A DNA stretch of 64,000 bases, from contig OZ241737.1 in assembly GCA_965200885.1 (NCBI GenBank), positions 1,302,001-1,366,000 on the forward strand, given 5' to 3'. Both the position numbers and the translations under genes were made by a program. The notes under the pieces are model-generated. The model was given only the letters and a program-made list of their open reading frames with translations. It did no database searches and was not told the origin of the DNA. Position 1 is the stretch's first letter; every line of letters begins with the position of its first letter. The DNA is from MPNP01 sp026710155 (GTDB lineage Bacteria > Pseudomonadota > Alphaproteobacteria > Rhodobacterales > Rhodobacteraceae). Positions 54,660 through 63,345 of the stretch are shown piece by piece.

Positions 54660-56180
54660 TTGGAGCAACAATTGAACACAAATCAAGCACTTGACCTGTT
54701 TATCCTTGGTGGAGGTATAAACGGTGCAGGTGTCGCCAGGGACGCCTCTGGTCGAGGGGCTTCGGTGATGCTTTGTGAAAAGGATGACCTGGCCGAAGGG
54801 ACTTCCTCCAGAACCACCAAGTTCATTCATGGTGGATTGCGATATCTTGAGCAGTTTGAGTTCAGCCTGGTGAGAAAGTCCCTGATCGAGCGGGAGGTCA
54901 TTCTCAATATAGCCCCCCATGTTTCGTTTCCATTGAGGCTCATATTCATAAACAACAACAAGATTCGGAATCCCCTGCTCATCAGAACCGGTCTGTTTGT
55001 CTATGATCATCTGGGGGGCAGGCGGTCGATGCCGTCGACGGACCGGGTGAACCTGGCTTCCTCACCTGAGGGTCTTGAAGTCAAGGAGCGGTATTCAAGT
55101 GGATACGGATACTGGGATGTTTGGACGGATGATGCCCGGATGGTTGTCTTGAATGCCAAGGATGCCCGGAGGAATGGTGCGGTGATACGGACCAGGACAG
55201 AATTCATTGGAGCAGAACCGCATGAGGACCATTGGGTTGTATCGATCAGGGACAGGACAACCGGGACTCTGGAAAGAATAAGGGCTAGAATCCTGTTTGA
55301 TGCAACGGGTCCATGGTTGAAATCAAATTCCGGCAAATTTACAGGTTTGGATAGACCTGGCGATTTAAAGCTTGTTCAGGGAAGCCACATCATTTTGAGG
55401 AAATGGTGGCGGGGAAGCCATGCCTACGTTTTGCAGCATGCCGACAGACGAATTGTGTTTGTTGTTCCATATCTTGATGATCTTGCGGTTGTCGGCACGA
55501 CCGAAAGGCACCTTGAGGGTCCCATCGAGGAGGCAAGTATTCTACCTTCGGAGCAGGATTACCTCCTGGACATTCTGAACAGCCATTTCAAAAGGCAATT
55601 TGGCCCAGCGGACGTTGTTTCCAGCTATTCGGGCGTACGTCCTCTTTTTGGCCGCGATGACAGGAAGGGTCTGTCCAGGGTAACAAGGGATTATCACTTG
55701 GACATGACCATGGTAAACGGCAAGCTCCCGATAGTTTCTGCCTATGGTGGCAAACTGACGACTTACAGGGTTCTGGCCGAGGATGTCCTGGATTTGCTTG
55801 GTCCCCACCTGCCCAATGCCGGCACACCCTGGACAGCCGGCAAACCCCTTCCCGGGGGTGATGTTCCCCAAGGTGATTTCAACGGCTGGTATGGTGAATT
55901 TGCAAGGAATTACGGATTTCTGGATGAACCTCTTCTAAGGCATTTGGGTACAACCTATGGAACGGAAGCATTGGATGTCCTGGATGGCGTCAGGGACAAA
56001 TCCGACTTGGGCAGGTGCTTTGGCGGCAATTTCCATGAACGGGAGGCCTATTGGCTCGCTGAACATGAGATGGCTAAATTTGCCGACGATTTCCTGTTTC
56101 GAAGAACCAAACATGGTCTTTTCCTTTCCAGTGAAGAAAGGGATGATTTCGAGATCTGGTTGAATTCAAACAGTCTGTAA
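54660..56180 (+). CDS. glpD: Glycerol-3-phosphate dehydrogenase (aerobic type)
   Basis: This membrane-associated FAD enzyme oxidises glycerol-3-phosphate to dihydroxyacetone phosphate and feeds electrons to quinone. The 506-residue chain has the N-terminal FAD fold DLFILGGGINGAGVARDASG, then the GlpD blocks SSRTTKFIHGGLRYLEQFEF near residue 53, and SGVRPLFG and SAYGGKLTTYR in the catalytic domain. The start is TTG 54660 with AAAGGA upstream. It can take glycerol-3-phosphate from imported glycerol after a kinase (glpK is not in this window) or from glycerophosphodiesters split by the enzyme at 57021-58448. Confidence 0.95.
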   Translation: MEQQLNTNQALDLFILGGGINGAGVARDASGRGASVMLCEKDDLAEGTSSRTTKFIHGGLRYLEQFEFSLVRKSLIEREVILNIAPHVSFPLRLIFINNNKIRNPLLIRTGLFVYDHLGGRRSMPSTDRVNLASSPEGLEVKERYSSGYGYWDVWTDDARMVVLNAKDARRNGAVIRTRTEFIGAEPHEDHWVVSIRDRTTGTLERIRARILFDATGPWLKSNSGKFTGLDRPGDLKLVQGSHIILRKWWRGSHAYVLQHADRRIVFVVPYLDDLAVVGTTERHLEGPIEEASILPSEQDYLLDILNSHFKRQFGPADVVSSYSGVRPLFGRDDRKGLSRVTRDYHLDMTMVNGKLPIVSAYGGKLTTYRVLAEDVLDLLGPHLPNAGTPWTAGKPLPGGDVPQGDFNGWYGEFARNYGFLDEPLLRHLGTTYGTEALDVLDGVRDKSDLGRCFGGNFHEREAYWLAEHEMAKFADDFLFRRTKHGLFLSSEERDDFEIWLNSNSL

Positions 56181-57020
56181 AGTCAAAAGCGGTCACCATG
56201 GATAATTTCATGAGAAATCTTTTTTTCTAGAATTTAGGAATTCAATCCCCCCCCCCCAATCCATTTCATAGCTTCTCCTATACGGGTCGTGGTACCAGAA
56301 AGACAATGCTGGGAGAGGATGTTTATTGCGAAGACCAATGGTTTTGACGGATTTCTTTTTCCTAGCCCTACCTTCGAACTTGGAAAGAGTCTCAAAGGAC
56401 AGAGATGATTGTACAACTTAAAACCTTTATAGCCTGAGAAACACCAGATTTCCAACCCATTGATGTACCAACTTTAACGATGCCCGCCGGTGTTCCCTCA
56501 ACAGGAATTTCCATAATTGGATTTCCAAATCAAGAAACAAGATTACCCCGTTTCACTAAAGTAATTGAACAAGCAGTTCCTGACCAGAACAAAAAGTAAT
56601 TTCAGATTTCCTGGCCTCAGGACTGATTTTGACCAACTGGAATCCATTGTTTTTGGATGAAAGAGACCGGTGCCGCAATTGATGTTGCTACAGGCAAAAG
56701 TCCTGAACTCCCATGAGCAGGGGATTGTTCGGGAGGTGGTCAAGTTTCGAAATGACACATCATGGTGAAAAAAAGTGTGTTTGAATATGGCCACCGATTC
56801 CATTCGGTGGATTCCTTCAAAACCCCCTTGGCATGGGGATGGAACATGGATAATTCTGTAGAATTGTCATTCTGGGGTCGGGAAGTCTGAATTCAACATT
56901 TTGTTCTGAACATTCATGGTTAAGAATTTGGACCTCATTTTTGAGATATGTTATGACATATCAAAAGAAGATCTAATCTGTGAGGTCAAGGAACGCCGGA
57001 AAAATTAACAGTAGGGAGAA
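56181..57020. other. 840-base stretch between convergent glpD and GDPD genes
   Basis: No intact gene is supported. It contains a run of eleven C at 56247-56257, a possible amidase remnant at 56331-56599, and a hairpin at 56791-56810 with CCACCGA and TCGGTGG arms around a six-base loop. The hairpin could help end transcription from one side, although no T-run follows. The rest shows nothing to me. Confidence 0.5.
56331..56599 (+). pseudogene. Possible amidase C-terminal remnant
   Basis: The frame 56456-56599 reads PIDVPTLTMPAGVPSTGISI followed by IGFPNQETRLPR and a final short helix, ending at TAA. Amidase-signature enzymes end with a similar PT-x-x-x-PAG...G-x-P-x-G-x-x-x-x-G pattern. Upstream, in another frame, FDGFLFPSPTF resembles the amidase strand before it. 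The two pieces would need a frameshift and a stop removed to join, and no Ser-Ser-Lys core is visible. This is a weak call. Confidence 0.33.
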
Positions 57021-58448
57021 TTATAAAAATTCGTCTTGGTACAATTCGGATCTTTGTTGCAGATGATTGCGAAATGCAAATGGAAAGTGGAGATTGAGAT
57101 AATCCGGTTTGGCCTCAATCAAACAATCAAAAATGACTGTATCCCATCCTGAATAGACAATCATGACATGGGCTCCCCTTGCTTGACAGTAGGCGATTTC
57201 ACCCCAATCATCGGCAAGTGTGAATTCAATGATCTCGGGGGTAAAATTCTGAAATACTTCTTCAAGGGCACTGTAATCCTGACGGCGAACCATAACCCGT
57301 GCATCTGAATTCATCAGACGAAGTTTCTCCATGGTCGGATAATCAAAGGACCAAAAGAAACAATTAGGTAGCATTTCCCATTCTTCGATAGTTGCCAGGA
57401 CCTGTTTTGGATCAGCCGATTTTATTTCAACATACAGATTTCCACCGTAGTATTTCGTCAGTTCAAGAACATTGTCGAGACTTGGTACTGTCTCATTGCT
57501 AAAATGGGTACTCAGCCAGCTTCCAGCGTCAAGATTTAGCAACATATCTTCATTGCATGAACTGACTGAACCAATGCCATTGGTGGTTCGATCAAGAGTT
57601 TCATCATGCATCACAACAAGTGAGCCATCGCGACTGGTACGGACATCAATTTCAATATACTGGAATCCAGCTGCCAAACCACAATGTACGGCAGCAAGAG
57701 TGTTTTCGGGTGCAAACTCCGTTGCACCACGATGACAAACAATGTTCAATGGCCAATTGGCAGGTGGTAGAAAAGGATGAACTAGTTCTGGCCTATCGGA
57801 ACAAATGCCAAATACCGGGAGATGCCGGAGCATGTTCATGTGATGAGGATTTTCCTCGTTCCAAAGAACTATCTTGTAACCCAAGCGATGTGCTTCAGAA
57901 AAAAAACCATTATCAAGGACATTCTCCCGCTGCGTCATATTTTCCCAACATAGGTGAACAATATCTGTATCTTTGGCATAAGCAAATGGATCTGCACCAA
58001 GGGGAACCAGGACCGACCGCAGGAAGGGGCATTCGAGATTGCCTAGAATACGGCTGGCATTCTGGTCAAATGAGCCAATGACAGCACGTTGAATTCCGTA
58101 GGATTTAAGTGCATCAAGAGTCGGCAGCAGTGCATTCATATCCTTGATTTCAGCATATATGCCCGCACCGAGTTTTAGTCCTAGCATCAATACCTCGTTT
58201 AGCGGTACAGCTACTTTCAATGCTGCGAGTTCGACCGCCGAAAGTTTGGCGACAGCCGTTCCATCTGGCAAGTTGGCGTCATGGCAACAAACCAATGTCT
58301 TGCATGAGGCCATGCGAATATCGATTTCCCAAAAATCAGCGCCAAGCTGCGATGCTTTTCGGTAGGCTTCAATACTGCCTTCGGGTGCATAGGCGCTAGC
58401 CCCGCGATGAGCAATAGCATATGGCCGGGAAGGATTTTTCCAGTCCAT
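57021..58448 (-). CDS. Two-domain glycerophosphodiester phosphodiesterase
   Basis: This 475-residue cytoplasmic protein contains two GDPD domains in tandem; common UgpQ proteins have one. Domain 1 (about 10-225) has AIAHRGASAYAPEGS, WEIDIRM, CCHDANL and YAEIKD. Domain 2 (about 232-460) has VCHRGATEFAPENT, IEIDVRTSRDGSLVVMHDET and LYVEIKS. Domain 2 keeps the usual PEN and HDETLDRTTNG sequences, while domain 1 has PEG and lacks the second, so domain 1 may be degraded. It would split glycerophosphodiesters to glycerol-3-phosphate and an alcohol. The start ATG 58448 overlaps the ATPase stop (TGATG). There is no signal peptide, consistent with action after import by the operon's ABC transporter. 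Confidence 0.88.
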   Translation of the reverse strand: MDWKNPSRPYAIAHRGASAYAPEGSIEAYRKASQLGADFWEIDIRMASCKTLVCCHDANLPDGTAVAKLSAVELAALKVAVPLNEVLMLGLKLGAGIYAEIKDMNALLPTLDALKSYGIQRAVIGSFDQNASRILGNLECPFLRSVLVPLGADPFAYAKDTDIVHLCWENMTQRENVLDNGFFSEAHRLGYKIVLWNEENPHHMNMLRHLPVFGICSDRPELVHPFLPPANWPLNIVCHRGATEFAPENTLAAVHCGLAAGFQYIEIDVRTSRDGSLVVMHDETLDRTTNGIGSVSSCNEDMLLNLDAGSWLSTHFSNETVPSLDNVLELTKYYGGNLYVEIKSADPKQVLATIEEWEMLPNCFFWSFDYPTMEKLRLMNSDARVMVRRQDYSALEEVFQNFTPEIIEFTLADDWGEIAYCQARGAHVMIVYSGWDTVIFDCLIEAKPDYLNLHFPFAFRNHLQQRSELYQDEFL

Positions 58449-59449
58449 CAAATTCTTGTTCCTGCCCTGTCAAAAAAGAGAAGATGATTCTCATCAAATC
58501 CCCAATCTATATCCATACCCTTGTAAAACCCAGCGTTTGATGGCTGGACCGAACGGACTATTTCACCACTTGGCAAGGCGACTTCAACCAATTCCTCTCT
58601 GCCTTGTGCTTCAACAAAATGGACTTTACCTTGCAATCCGGTACCAAACTGGGGCCCGAAATGTTCCGGGCGGATACCAATTTCAATTGTGTTTTTACCC
58701 AGTTCAAGAGGAAGAGTGGAGCGGTCAACAAAAGAAATTGGTGGATTGCCCAGAAAGCCGGCCACAAATTTATCCACAGGGCTCTTATACATGTCTTTTG
58801 GTTGGTCAATCTGAACTATTTTCCCATTATTCATGATGGCTATCTTGTCACAAATCGACATGGCCTCTACCTGGTCGTGGGTTACAAGGACTGCTGTAAG
58901 TCCTGTTTCCTGTTGCAATCGCCGAATTTCCGAACGCATTTCAAGACGGAGTTTGGCATCAAGATTAGCCAGAGGTTCATCGAGTAGGAGAAAGTCTGGT
59001 TCTCTGACCAGAGCGCGAGCCAGTGCTACCCGTTGCTGCTGTCCACCAGAAAGATGGGCAGGCCGACGGTTAAGCAAGGATTCAATGCGAACCAATTCAG
59101 CGAATTTCCTGACCCTGCGGTCTAATTCATCCCCAGATGTTTTCTGAACCTTCAATGGAAAGGCGATATTGTCATAGACCGACATATGTGGATACAATGC
59201 ATAGTTTTGGAAAACAACACCGACATTACGCTTTTGGGAAGGCACATCCGTGACATCACGTTCTCCAAAAAGCAGATACCCGCCATCAATACGATGGATT
59301 CCACAAATGGCAAGAAGTGTGGTAGATTTGCCGCATCCTGAAGGACCTAAAAGTGCCAACATCTGACCACTTTCGATCTTCAAGTTCATGTTCTTGATGA
59401 CAGAAATATCACCAAAATTCTTGGAAAAATTGTGAAGTTCAAGTTTCAT
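58448..59449 (-). CDS. UgpC/MalK-type ABC transporter ATP-binding protein
   Basis: This 333-residue ATPase powers the CUT1-type importer. It has Walker A GPSGCGKST near residue 35, signature LSGGQQQRVALARALV near residue 132, Walker B FLLLDEPLANLD and switch His in LVTHDQVEA, all canonical. The C-terminal OB-fold has IGIRPEHFG. It starts at ATG 59449, which shares one base with the stop of the preceding permease, and overlaps the GDPD gene by one. As it is the only ATPase in this operon, it probably works as a homodimer. Confidence 0.9.
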   Translation of the reverse strand: MKLELHNFSKNFGDISVIKNMNLKIESGQMLALLGPSGCGKSTTLLAICGIHRIDGGYLLFGERDVTDVPSQKRNVGVVFQNYALYPHMSVYDNIAFPLKVQKTSGDELDRRVRKFAELVRIESLLNRRPAHLSGGQQQRVALARALVREPDFLLLDEPLANLDAKLRLEMRSEIRRLQQETGLTAVLVTHDQVEAMSICDKIAIMNNGKIVQIDQPKDMYKSPVDKFVAGFLGNPPISFVDRSTLPLELGKNTIEIGIRPEHFGPQFGTGLQGKVHFVEAQGREELVEVALPSGEIVRSVQPSNAGFYKGMDIDWGFDENHLLFFDRAGTRI

Positions 59450-60276
59450 TAGCCTTTGGTGCCTCCTCCGTAAATGTTCATGAGATGTTTTTGGAAAAAC
59501 AGGTAAATCACGAGCACTGGTGCCGCATAGAACAGGCCGACTGCCTTGAACAGGTTAAAGTCCGTTTTCGTATCATCGGCGATCAGGGCATCAAGATAGG
59601 TCGAGAGCATTTGGGTATCCGATCCCGGAGCCAGTACCAATGGCAGGACATATTCCGACCAACCTGATAGGAAAGAAAAAAGCATGAGTGCCATCAGCCC
59701 AGGCTGAACCTGGGGTAGAACAAGTTTCCACCAGACATGGAAACGGCTTGCCCCGTCCTGAACTCCAGCCATCTCGATTTCCCAGGGAACGGTGTCATAA
59801 AATCCTTTCATAATCCAGATGCCAAAAGGCAATTCAAGAGCCATTTTTACCATAATCACTCCGAGCAAGGTGTTGTAAAGACCAAGTATTTGCAAGATCA
59901 GGAAGATTGCAATGATTAAGGTAATCGTCGGAAAGGCATGCAAAATAATAAGCCCGGCAAGGAAAAAGCCCCGGGCTGGAAAATTAAGGCGCGACAAGGC
60001 ATAAGCTGCAGTCAGGGAGACCGCGGTGATGAGAAGAGCCGTGCTGGATGCAAATATAAAAGTATTCAACGCTGCAACCCAGGCACTGGCTCGACCGCTG
60101 TCAATCGATTGCCACAGAAAACGAAAATGCTGGATGGTGAATTCATTCGGTATCAATGAACCAGGACGTGTATTGGTGAACGCATCAATAATTGAGTAAA
60201 AACACATGATGACCAGAGGTAAAGACAAAATGCTCAAGACAACCAAAATTGGCCAGTTTCGATACTTGCTAACCAT
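59449..60276 (-). CDS. CUT1-type ABC transporter permease (MalG/UgpE-like)
   Basis: This is the second membrane subunit of the importer, about 275 residues with six helices. The EAA loop reads EIEMAGVQDGASRFHVWWKLVLPQVQPG near residue 190. I start at ATG 60276, four bases after the upstream stop and behind GAGGGATAGG; an in-frame TTG at 60291 would overlap the previous gene. It acts with the MalF-like permease just upstream and the ATPase just downstream. The likely substrate, a glycerophosphodiester, is inferred from the GDPD gene that ends the operon. Confidence 0.87.
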   Translation of the reverse strand: MVSKYRNWPILVVLSILSLPLVIMCFYSIIDAFTNTRPGSLIPNEFTIQHFRFLWQSIDSGRASAWVAALNTFIFASSTALLITAVSLTAAYALSRLNFPARGFFLAGLIILHAFPTITLIIAIFLILQILGLYNTLLGVIMVKMALELPFGIWIMKGFYDTVPWEIEMAGVQDGASRFHVWWKLVLPQVQPGLMALMLFSFLSGWSEYVLPLVLAPGSDTQMLSTYLDALIADDTKTDFNLFKAVGLFYAAPVLVIYLFFQKHLMNIYGGGTKG

Positions 60277-60280
60277 AAGC

Positions 60281-61585
60281 CTATCCCTCAATTAATGGTT
60301 TGGTAATCAAGTTACGGAAATTGAACAGCTTGAAGTACAAAAGGCTGGCAAGAATCCCTATGAGGACAAGTGCCAATGCGAAAGCGGCCCCCAAACCATA
60401 TTCCAGATTACCACCATAATTATTGAGTGCTGTGTGAAAGGCTGCCAGAGCCCAGACTTCGGTAGAGCGGCCAGGACCGCCATCAGTTGACAACAAGATG
60501 TATTCAAATGAGGTAAGCAGGGAAAGGGTCTGGTAGGTAGTAATGAACAGGATAGGCCACCGCAGTTGGGGAAGGATAATGTACCGCACCTGTTGCCAAC
60601 GATTGGCACCGTCCACCTCGGCAGCGTAAAGCATGGCAGTAGGGATAGATCGGATGGCCGAAGCAAAAATGATCATGCCCATTGATGTACCCACAAAGCC
60701 ATTAATGAGTACAATAACAACCCAAGCATGGTAGGCCGTGTCGAGCATCCAGTTTTTCGAGTCCATGCCAAACCATTGGGTTACCGTAGAAATAAACCCA
60801 GTATCCCATGTAAACCAGCGCCACATTAGTACATAGAGCACTGGAGGGAGTATTCTGGGCAAGAACCAAATTGCTCTAATGGTTGTTGCCTGTGCCTCAG
60901 GAAGATAAAATGTTGTAACTGCAAGAAAAAGACCGAATCCGACACTGAATGTCAGTGTCAGACCCACGTAAATAAATGTATTGATAGCATATCGCCAGGT
61001 TGAAGGTAGCGTAAATAAGAGTTGAAAATTTTTACTGGTCCATGTCCAGCCGGTGTAGCTTTTTTGGACCAGAGTGTCGTGATCCTCAGGTGGGATATTG
61101 TTTTCAGCCAAGGCAGTACGAAATGCTACTTCAGTGTCATATCGTTCGTTCAGAATAGAACGCTTGAAGAGTTGGGCCGCTGCTTTCCGATCCCTGGTTG
61201 ATCTAATGGCATTTTGTTGAAGATTCTTCAATGCCCGTTCCATATCGCGACGATTATTGAAACGGACTCCTTCATAGAGAGAACGAAGTTCATCTGCGGT
61301 TGCTTGATTAGTCAGTTCCGCAAGGGCAATTAAACCAGTATCGTCAACTTGATAGCCAGCACTTTCGATCTGATCAAGAATGCTTGTTGCCAAGCCTTCC
61401 TCACGCAGTTCACGAATTTCTCCTTGGCCCAGAATGTAATCACCACCCGAGACACCGGTTGATGTGCTCATGTTGGTGAAGGCAAAGAACCCGGTCATTA
61501 CCACCGGAGCAAGAAAAAACAGCAGCACGGCCAAGATTGCCGGGCCAAGAAAAACCAGACTTAGCCAATTGACCTTGGGCATCAT
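60281..61585 (-). CDS. CUT1-type ABC transporter permease (MalF/UgpA-like) with an inserted periplasmic domain
   Basis: This 434-residue permease is longer than the 290-300 residues usual for UgpA. The first helix (about 8-35) is followed by about 155 mostly hydrophilic, charged and helical residues (such as DMERALKNLQQNAIRSTRDR) before the second helix near residue 200. The EAA loop reads AAEVDGANRWQQVRYIILPQLRWP. E. coli MalF also has a large periplasmic insert after helix 3, but here it comes after helix 1. Its role may be contact with the binding protein. The start is ATG 61585 or the ATG just after it. Confidence 0.85.
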   Translation of the reverse strand: MMPKVNWLSLVFLGPAILAVLLFFLAPVVMTGFFAFTNMSTSTGVSGGDYILGQGEIRELREEGLATSILDQIESAGYQVDDTGLIALAELTNQATADELRSLYEGVRFNNRRDMERALKNLQQNAIRSTRDRKAAAQLFKRSILNERYDTEVAFRTALAENNIPPEDHDTLVQKSYTGWTWTSKNFQLLFTLPSTWRYAINTFIYVGLTLTFSVGFGLFLAVTTFYLPEAQATTIRAIWFLPRILPPVLYVLMWRWFTWDTGFISTVTQWFGMDSKNWMLDTAYHAWVVIVLINGFVGTSMGMIIFASAIRSIPTAMLYAAEVDGANRWQQVRYIILPQLRWPILFITTYQTLSLLTSFEYILLSTDGGPGRSTEVWALAAFHTALNNYGGNLEYGLGAAFALALVLIGILASLLYFKLFNFRNLITKPLIEG

Positions 61586-61603
61586 GTTCTATTTTCAGAT
61601 CAT

Positions 61604-61631
61604 AATGGCAAGCGGCTTGCCGCTTGCCATT
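61604..61631 (-). terminator. Perfect hairpin between the binding-protein and permease genes
   Basis: AATGGCAAGCGG at 61604-61615 pairs completely with CCGCTTGCCATT at 61620-61631 around a four-base loop (12 base pairs). It lies just after the binding-protein gene in the leftward operon and has no following T-run. Its position mirrors the hairpin after glpV and suggests the same role, namely more binding protein than membrane subunits. Confidence 0.68.
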
Positions 61632-61647
61632 GATTTATTAATCACCA

Positions 61648-62994
61648 TCAACGGACAATGAGAGCATCACCAAGTTTGGTAATCAATTCTTCCTCGAGTT
61701 GTTCGACAGCTTCTTCGGGAGTTTCGGCACCAGTCCAGGATGCTTCAAGTCCTTTCCACATGGCTTCTGCGTAAGTACCGTAACCCAAATGATTTGGTTG
61801 TGAATTGGCTGTTGCGAGTAGCCGTTCTGTTGCTTCTGCCGCCCATCGGTCATTTGCATAAAGTTCAACATTTGATTGTTGATAGGCAATTCCGAGATGC
61901 GCTGATTTGATAGCATGTAGAGAGTTGAGCCGAGGACCAGATGCAATCTGAACCAAACGAGCAGCAATTTCTTCTGCACTATCATCTTCTTGATCAGTAA
62001 TGAGATAGACCAAGGGATGTGTGATTGTATTGGCTTGTCCTCTATCATTGCCAGCTGGTATCAGAGTGAAGGCAATTGTTCCAAAGAAATCATCATTTCC
62101 TTCCTGGCCTGTATATCGGGCATAATGCCAAGTTCCTCCGTGCCAAAGTGCAGCTTTGCCATTGGCGACCTCGTTATACCATTGTCCCCAGTCTGTACCA
62201 ATGTGATTCTTGCGTGTTACACCCGCTGCAACAGCATCAACAAAAAATTGATAAAAATCCTGCATCGCCGCTTTGTCGAGCACCAGATTTCCTGTTTCAG
62301 GATCCTGAAGTTCTCCACCAAAAGATTGATAGAATTGAGCAAAATCAGGACCATTGCTCACTCTTGGGTAGAATCCATATCCCTCCTTGACAAGTCCCAT
62401 TTCAACAGCTTTCTTGGCATCTTCAAGGACATTGGCAAGGGTGTAACTGCCATCATTAACCAATGCAGGTAGTTCATTGATCTCTGCATCTGTATAACCG
62501 ATGCCGCGAAGGGTATCTTTCCAGAAGAAAAATGGCCTGCTCTCAGCATCCTGTGGAATTCCCCATTGTACACCTTCAAAAGATGCAATCTCCATCAGGT
62601 TGGGATAGATATCGTTTAATGGCCAGGCATCAAGATCAACATAATCCTCTATGGGTACGATATGCCCAGCTTCAGACCATGGAGCAATATCCAGGTGTGA
62701 AGTGACCACGATATGTGGTGCTGTTCCAGCCTCTGCCGCAAGTGCCACAGCTTGCTTGAAATCACCCCAATTGCCAAAATCTCCTTTGCTTTGTACGGTT
62801 ATGTTAATTTCTTCGCCATGAATTGCCATTTCACGCTCCAACAGGTCGGCGGCAATTTCTATTGCTTCCCACCTGTAACTGTCGGCATCATTCGAACCAC
62901 CGGCCCAGACAGTAATTTCATAATTCTGGGATGCTACTGCCGTAGCCACCAATGCAAGAATAGAACCGGCTATAAATGAACGAAAAATAATCAT
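61648..62994 (-). CDS. Extracellular solute-binding protein of a CUT1-type ABC importer
   Basis: This is a periplasmic binding protein of 448 residues in the family of sugar/glycerol-phosphate binding proteins. A signal peptide (MIIFRSFIAGSILALVATAVAS-QN) is clear. The mature protein begins EITVWAGGSND as in many members, followed by WGDFKQAVALAAEAGTAPHIV and AALWHGGTWHYARY. It starts at ATG 62994 with GGAG eight bases upstream. It is the first gene of the leftward operon that ends in the GDPD gene. The ligand is unknown; glycerophosphodiesters are likely from context. Confidence 0.87.
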   Translation of the reverse strand: MIIFRSFIAGSILALVATAVASQNYEITVWAGGSNDADSYRWEAIEIAADLLEREMAIHGEEINITVQSKGDFGNWGDFKQAVALAAEAGTAPHIVVTSHLDIAPWSEAGHIVPIEDYVDLDAWPLNDIYPNLMEIASFEGVQWGIPQDAESRPFFFWKDTLRGIGYTDAEINELPALVNDGSYTLANVLEDAKKAVEMGLVKEGYGFYPRVSNGPDFAQFYQSFGGELQDPETGNLVLDKAAMQDFYQFFVDAVAAGVTRKNHIGTDWGQWYNEVANGKAALWHGGTWHYARYTGQEGNDDFFGTIAFTLIPAGNDRGQANTITHPLVYLITDQEDDSAEEIAARLVQIASGPRLNSLHAIKSAHLGIAYQQSNVELYANDRWAAEATERLLATANSQPNHLGYGTYAEAMWKGLEASWTGAETPEEAVEQLEEELITKLGDALIVR

Positions 62995-63023
62995 GATTTT
63001 ATCTCCAATATAACTTTCTTAAG

Positions 63024-63043
63024 ATTGGATAGGCTTATCCAAT
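63024..63043. promoter_or_regulatory. 20-base palindrome upstream of the leftward ABC operon
   Basis: ATTGGATA at 63024-63031 and TATCCAAT at 63036-63043 form a perfect inverted repeat with a four-base centre, 29 bases before the start codon of the binding protein. Its size and position fit an operator for a dimeric repressor such as a LacI-type protein. No regulator gene is adjacent in the window. Confidence 0.55.
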
Positions 63044-63233
63044 TAAAGTCACCTTACACTTTTAGCAGAGCCTTATGCAAGAATTGTTAAGATAGCATGA
63101 TGATTTTATGACGTTGGGAGCTTTCAATATTGACCTTTTCGCATCTGTCTTTATACTTAGATGCGATAGGGTTTCAGCCTATCACCAAAATCACCGTCCG
63201 AGAAATTTCAGTAAAGAATCAGTGATGTTTATT

Positions 63234-63260
63234 TCGGGGATTATATATTTGAATAGATTT
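63234..63260 (+). repeat. 27-base inverted repeat, left copy (IR-a)
   Basis: These 27 bases (containing GGGGATTATATATTTGAATA) recur as an exact reverse complement at 63889-63915, and 23 of them recur directly at 63943-63965. The left and middle copies face each other across 628 bases that hold the complete hsdS cassette. Confidence 0.85.
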
Positions 63261-63345
63261 GGCAATTCATTGTTTGATCATATATCTCTTGGATGAAGCG
63301 TTTCATCCTTTGCAATTTTCCTTCCGATCCGGATAATCCCACCTG

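Noticed and set aside
63108..63296. A 62-residue frame left of the hsdS cassette as a gene
   Set aside because: It crosses the left inverted repeat, has no ribosome-binding site and no recognisable feature.
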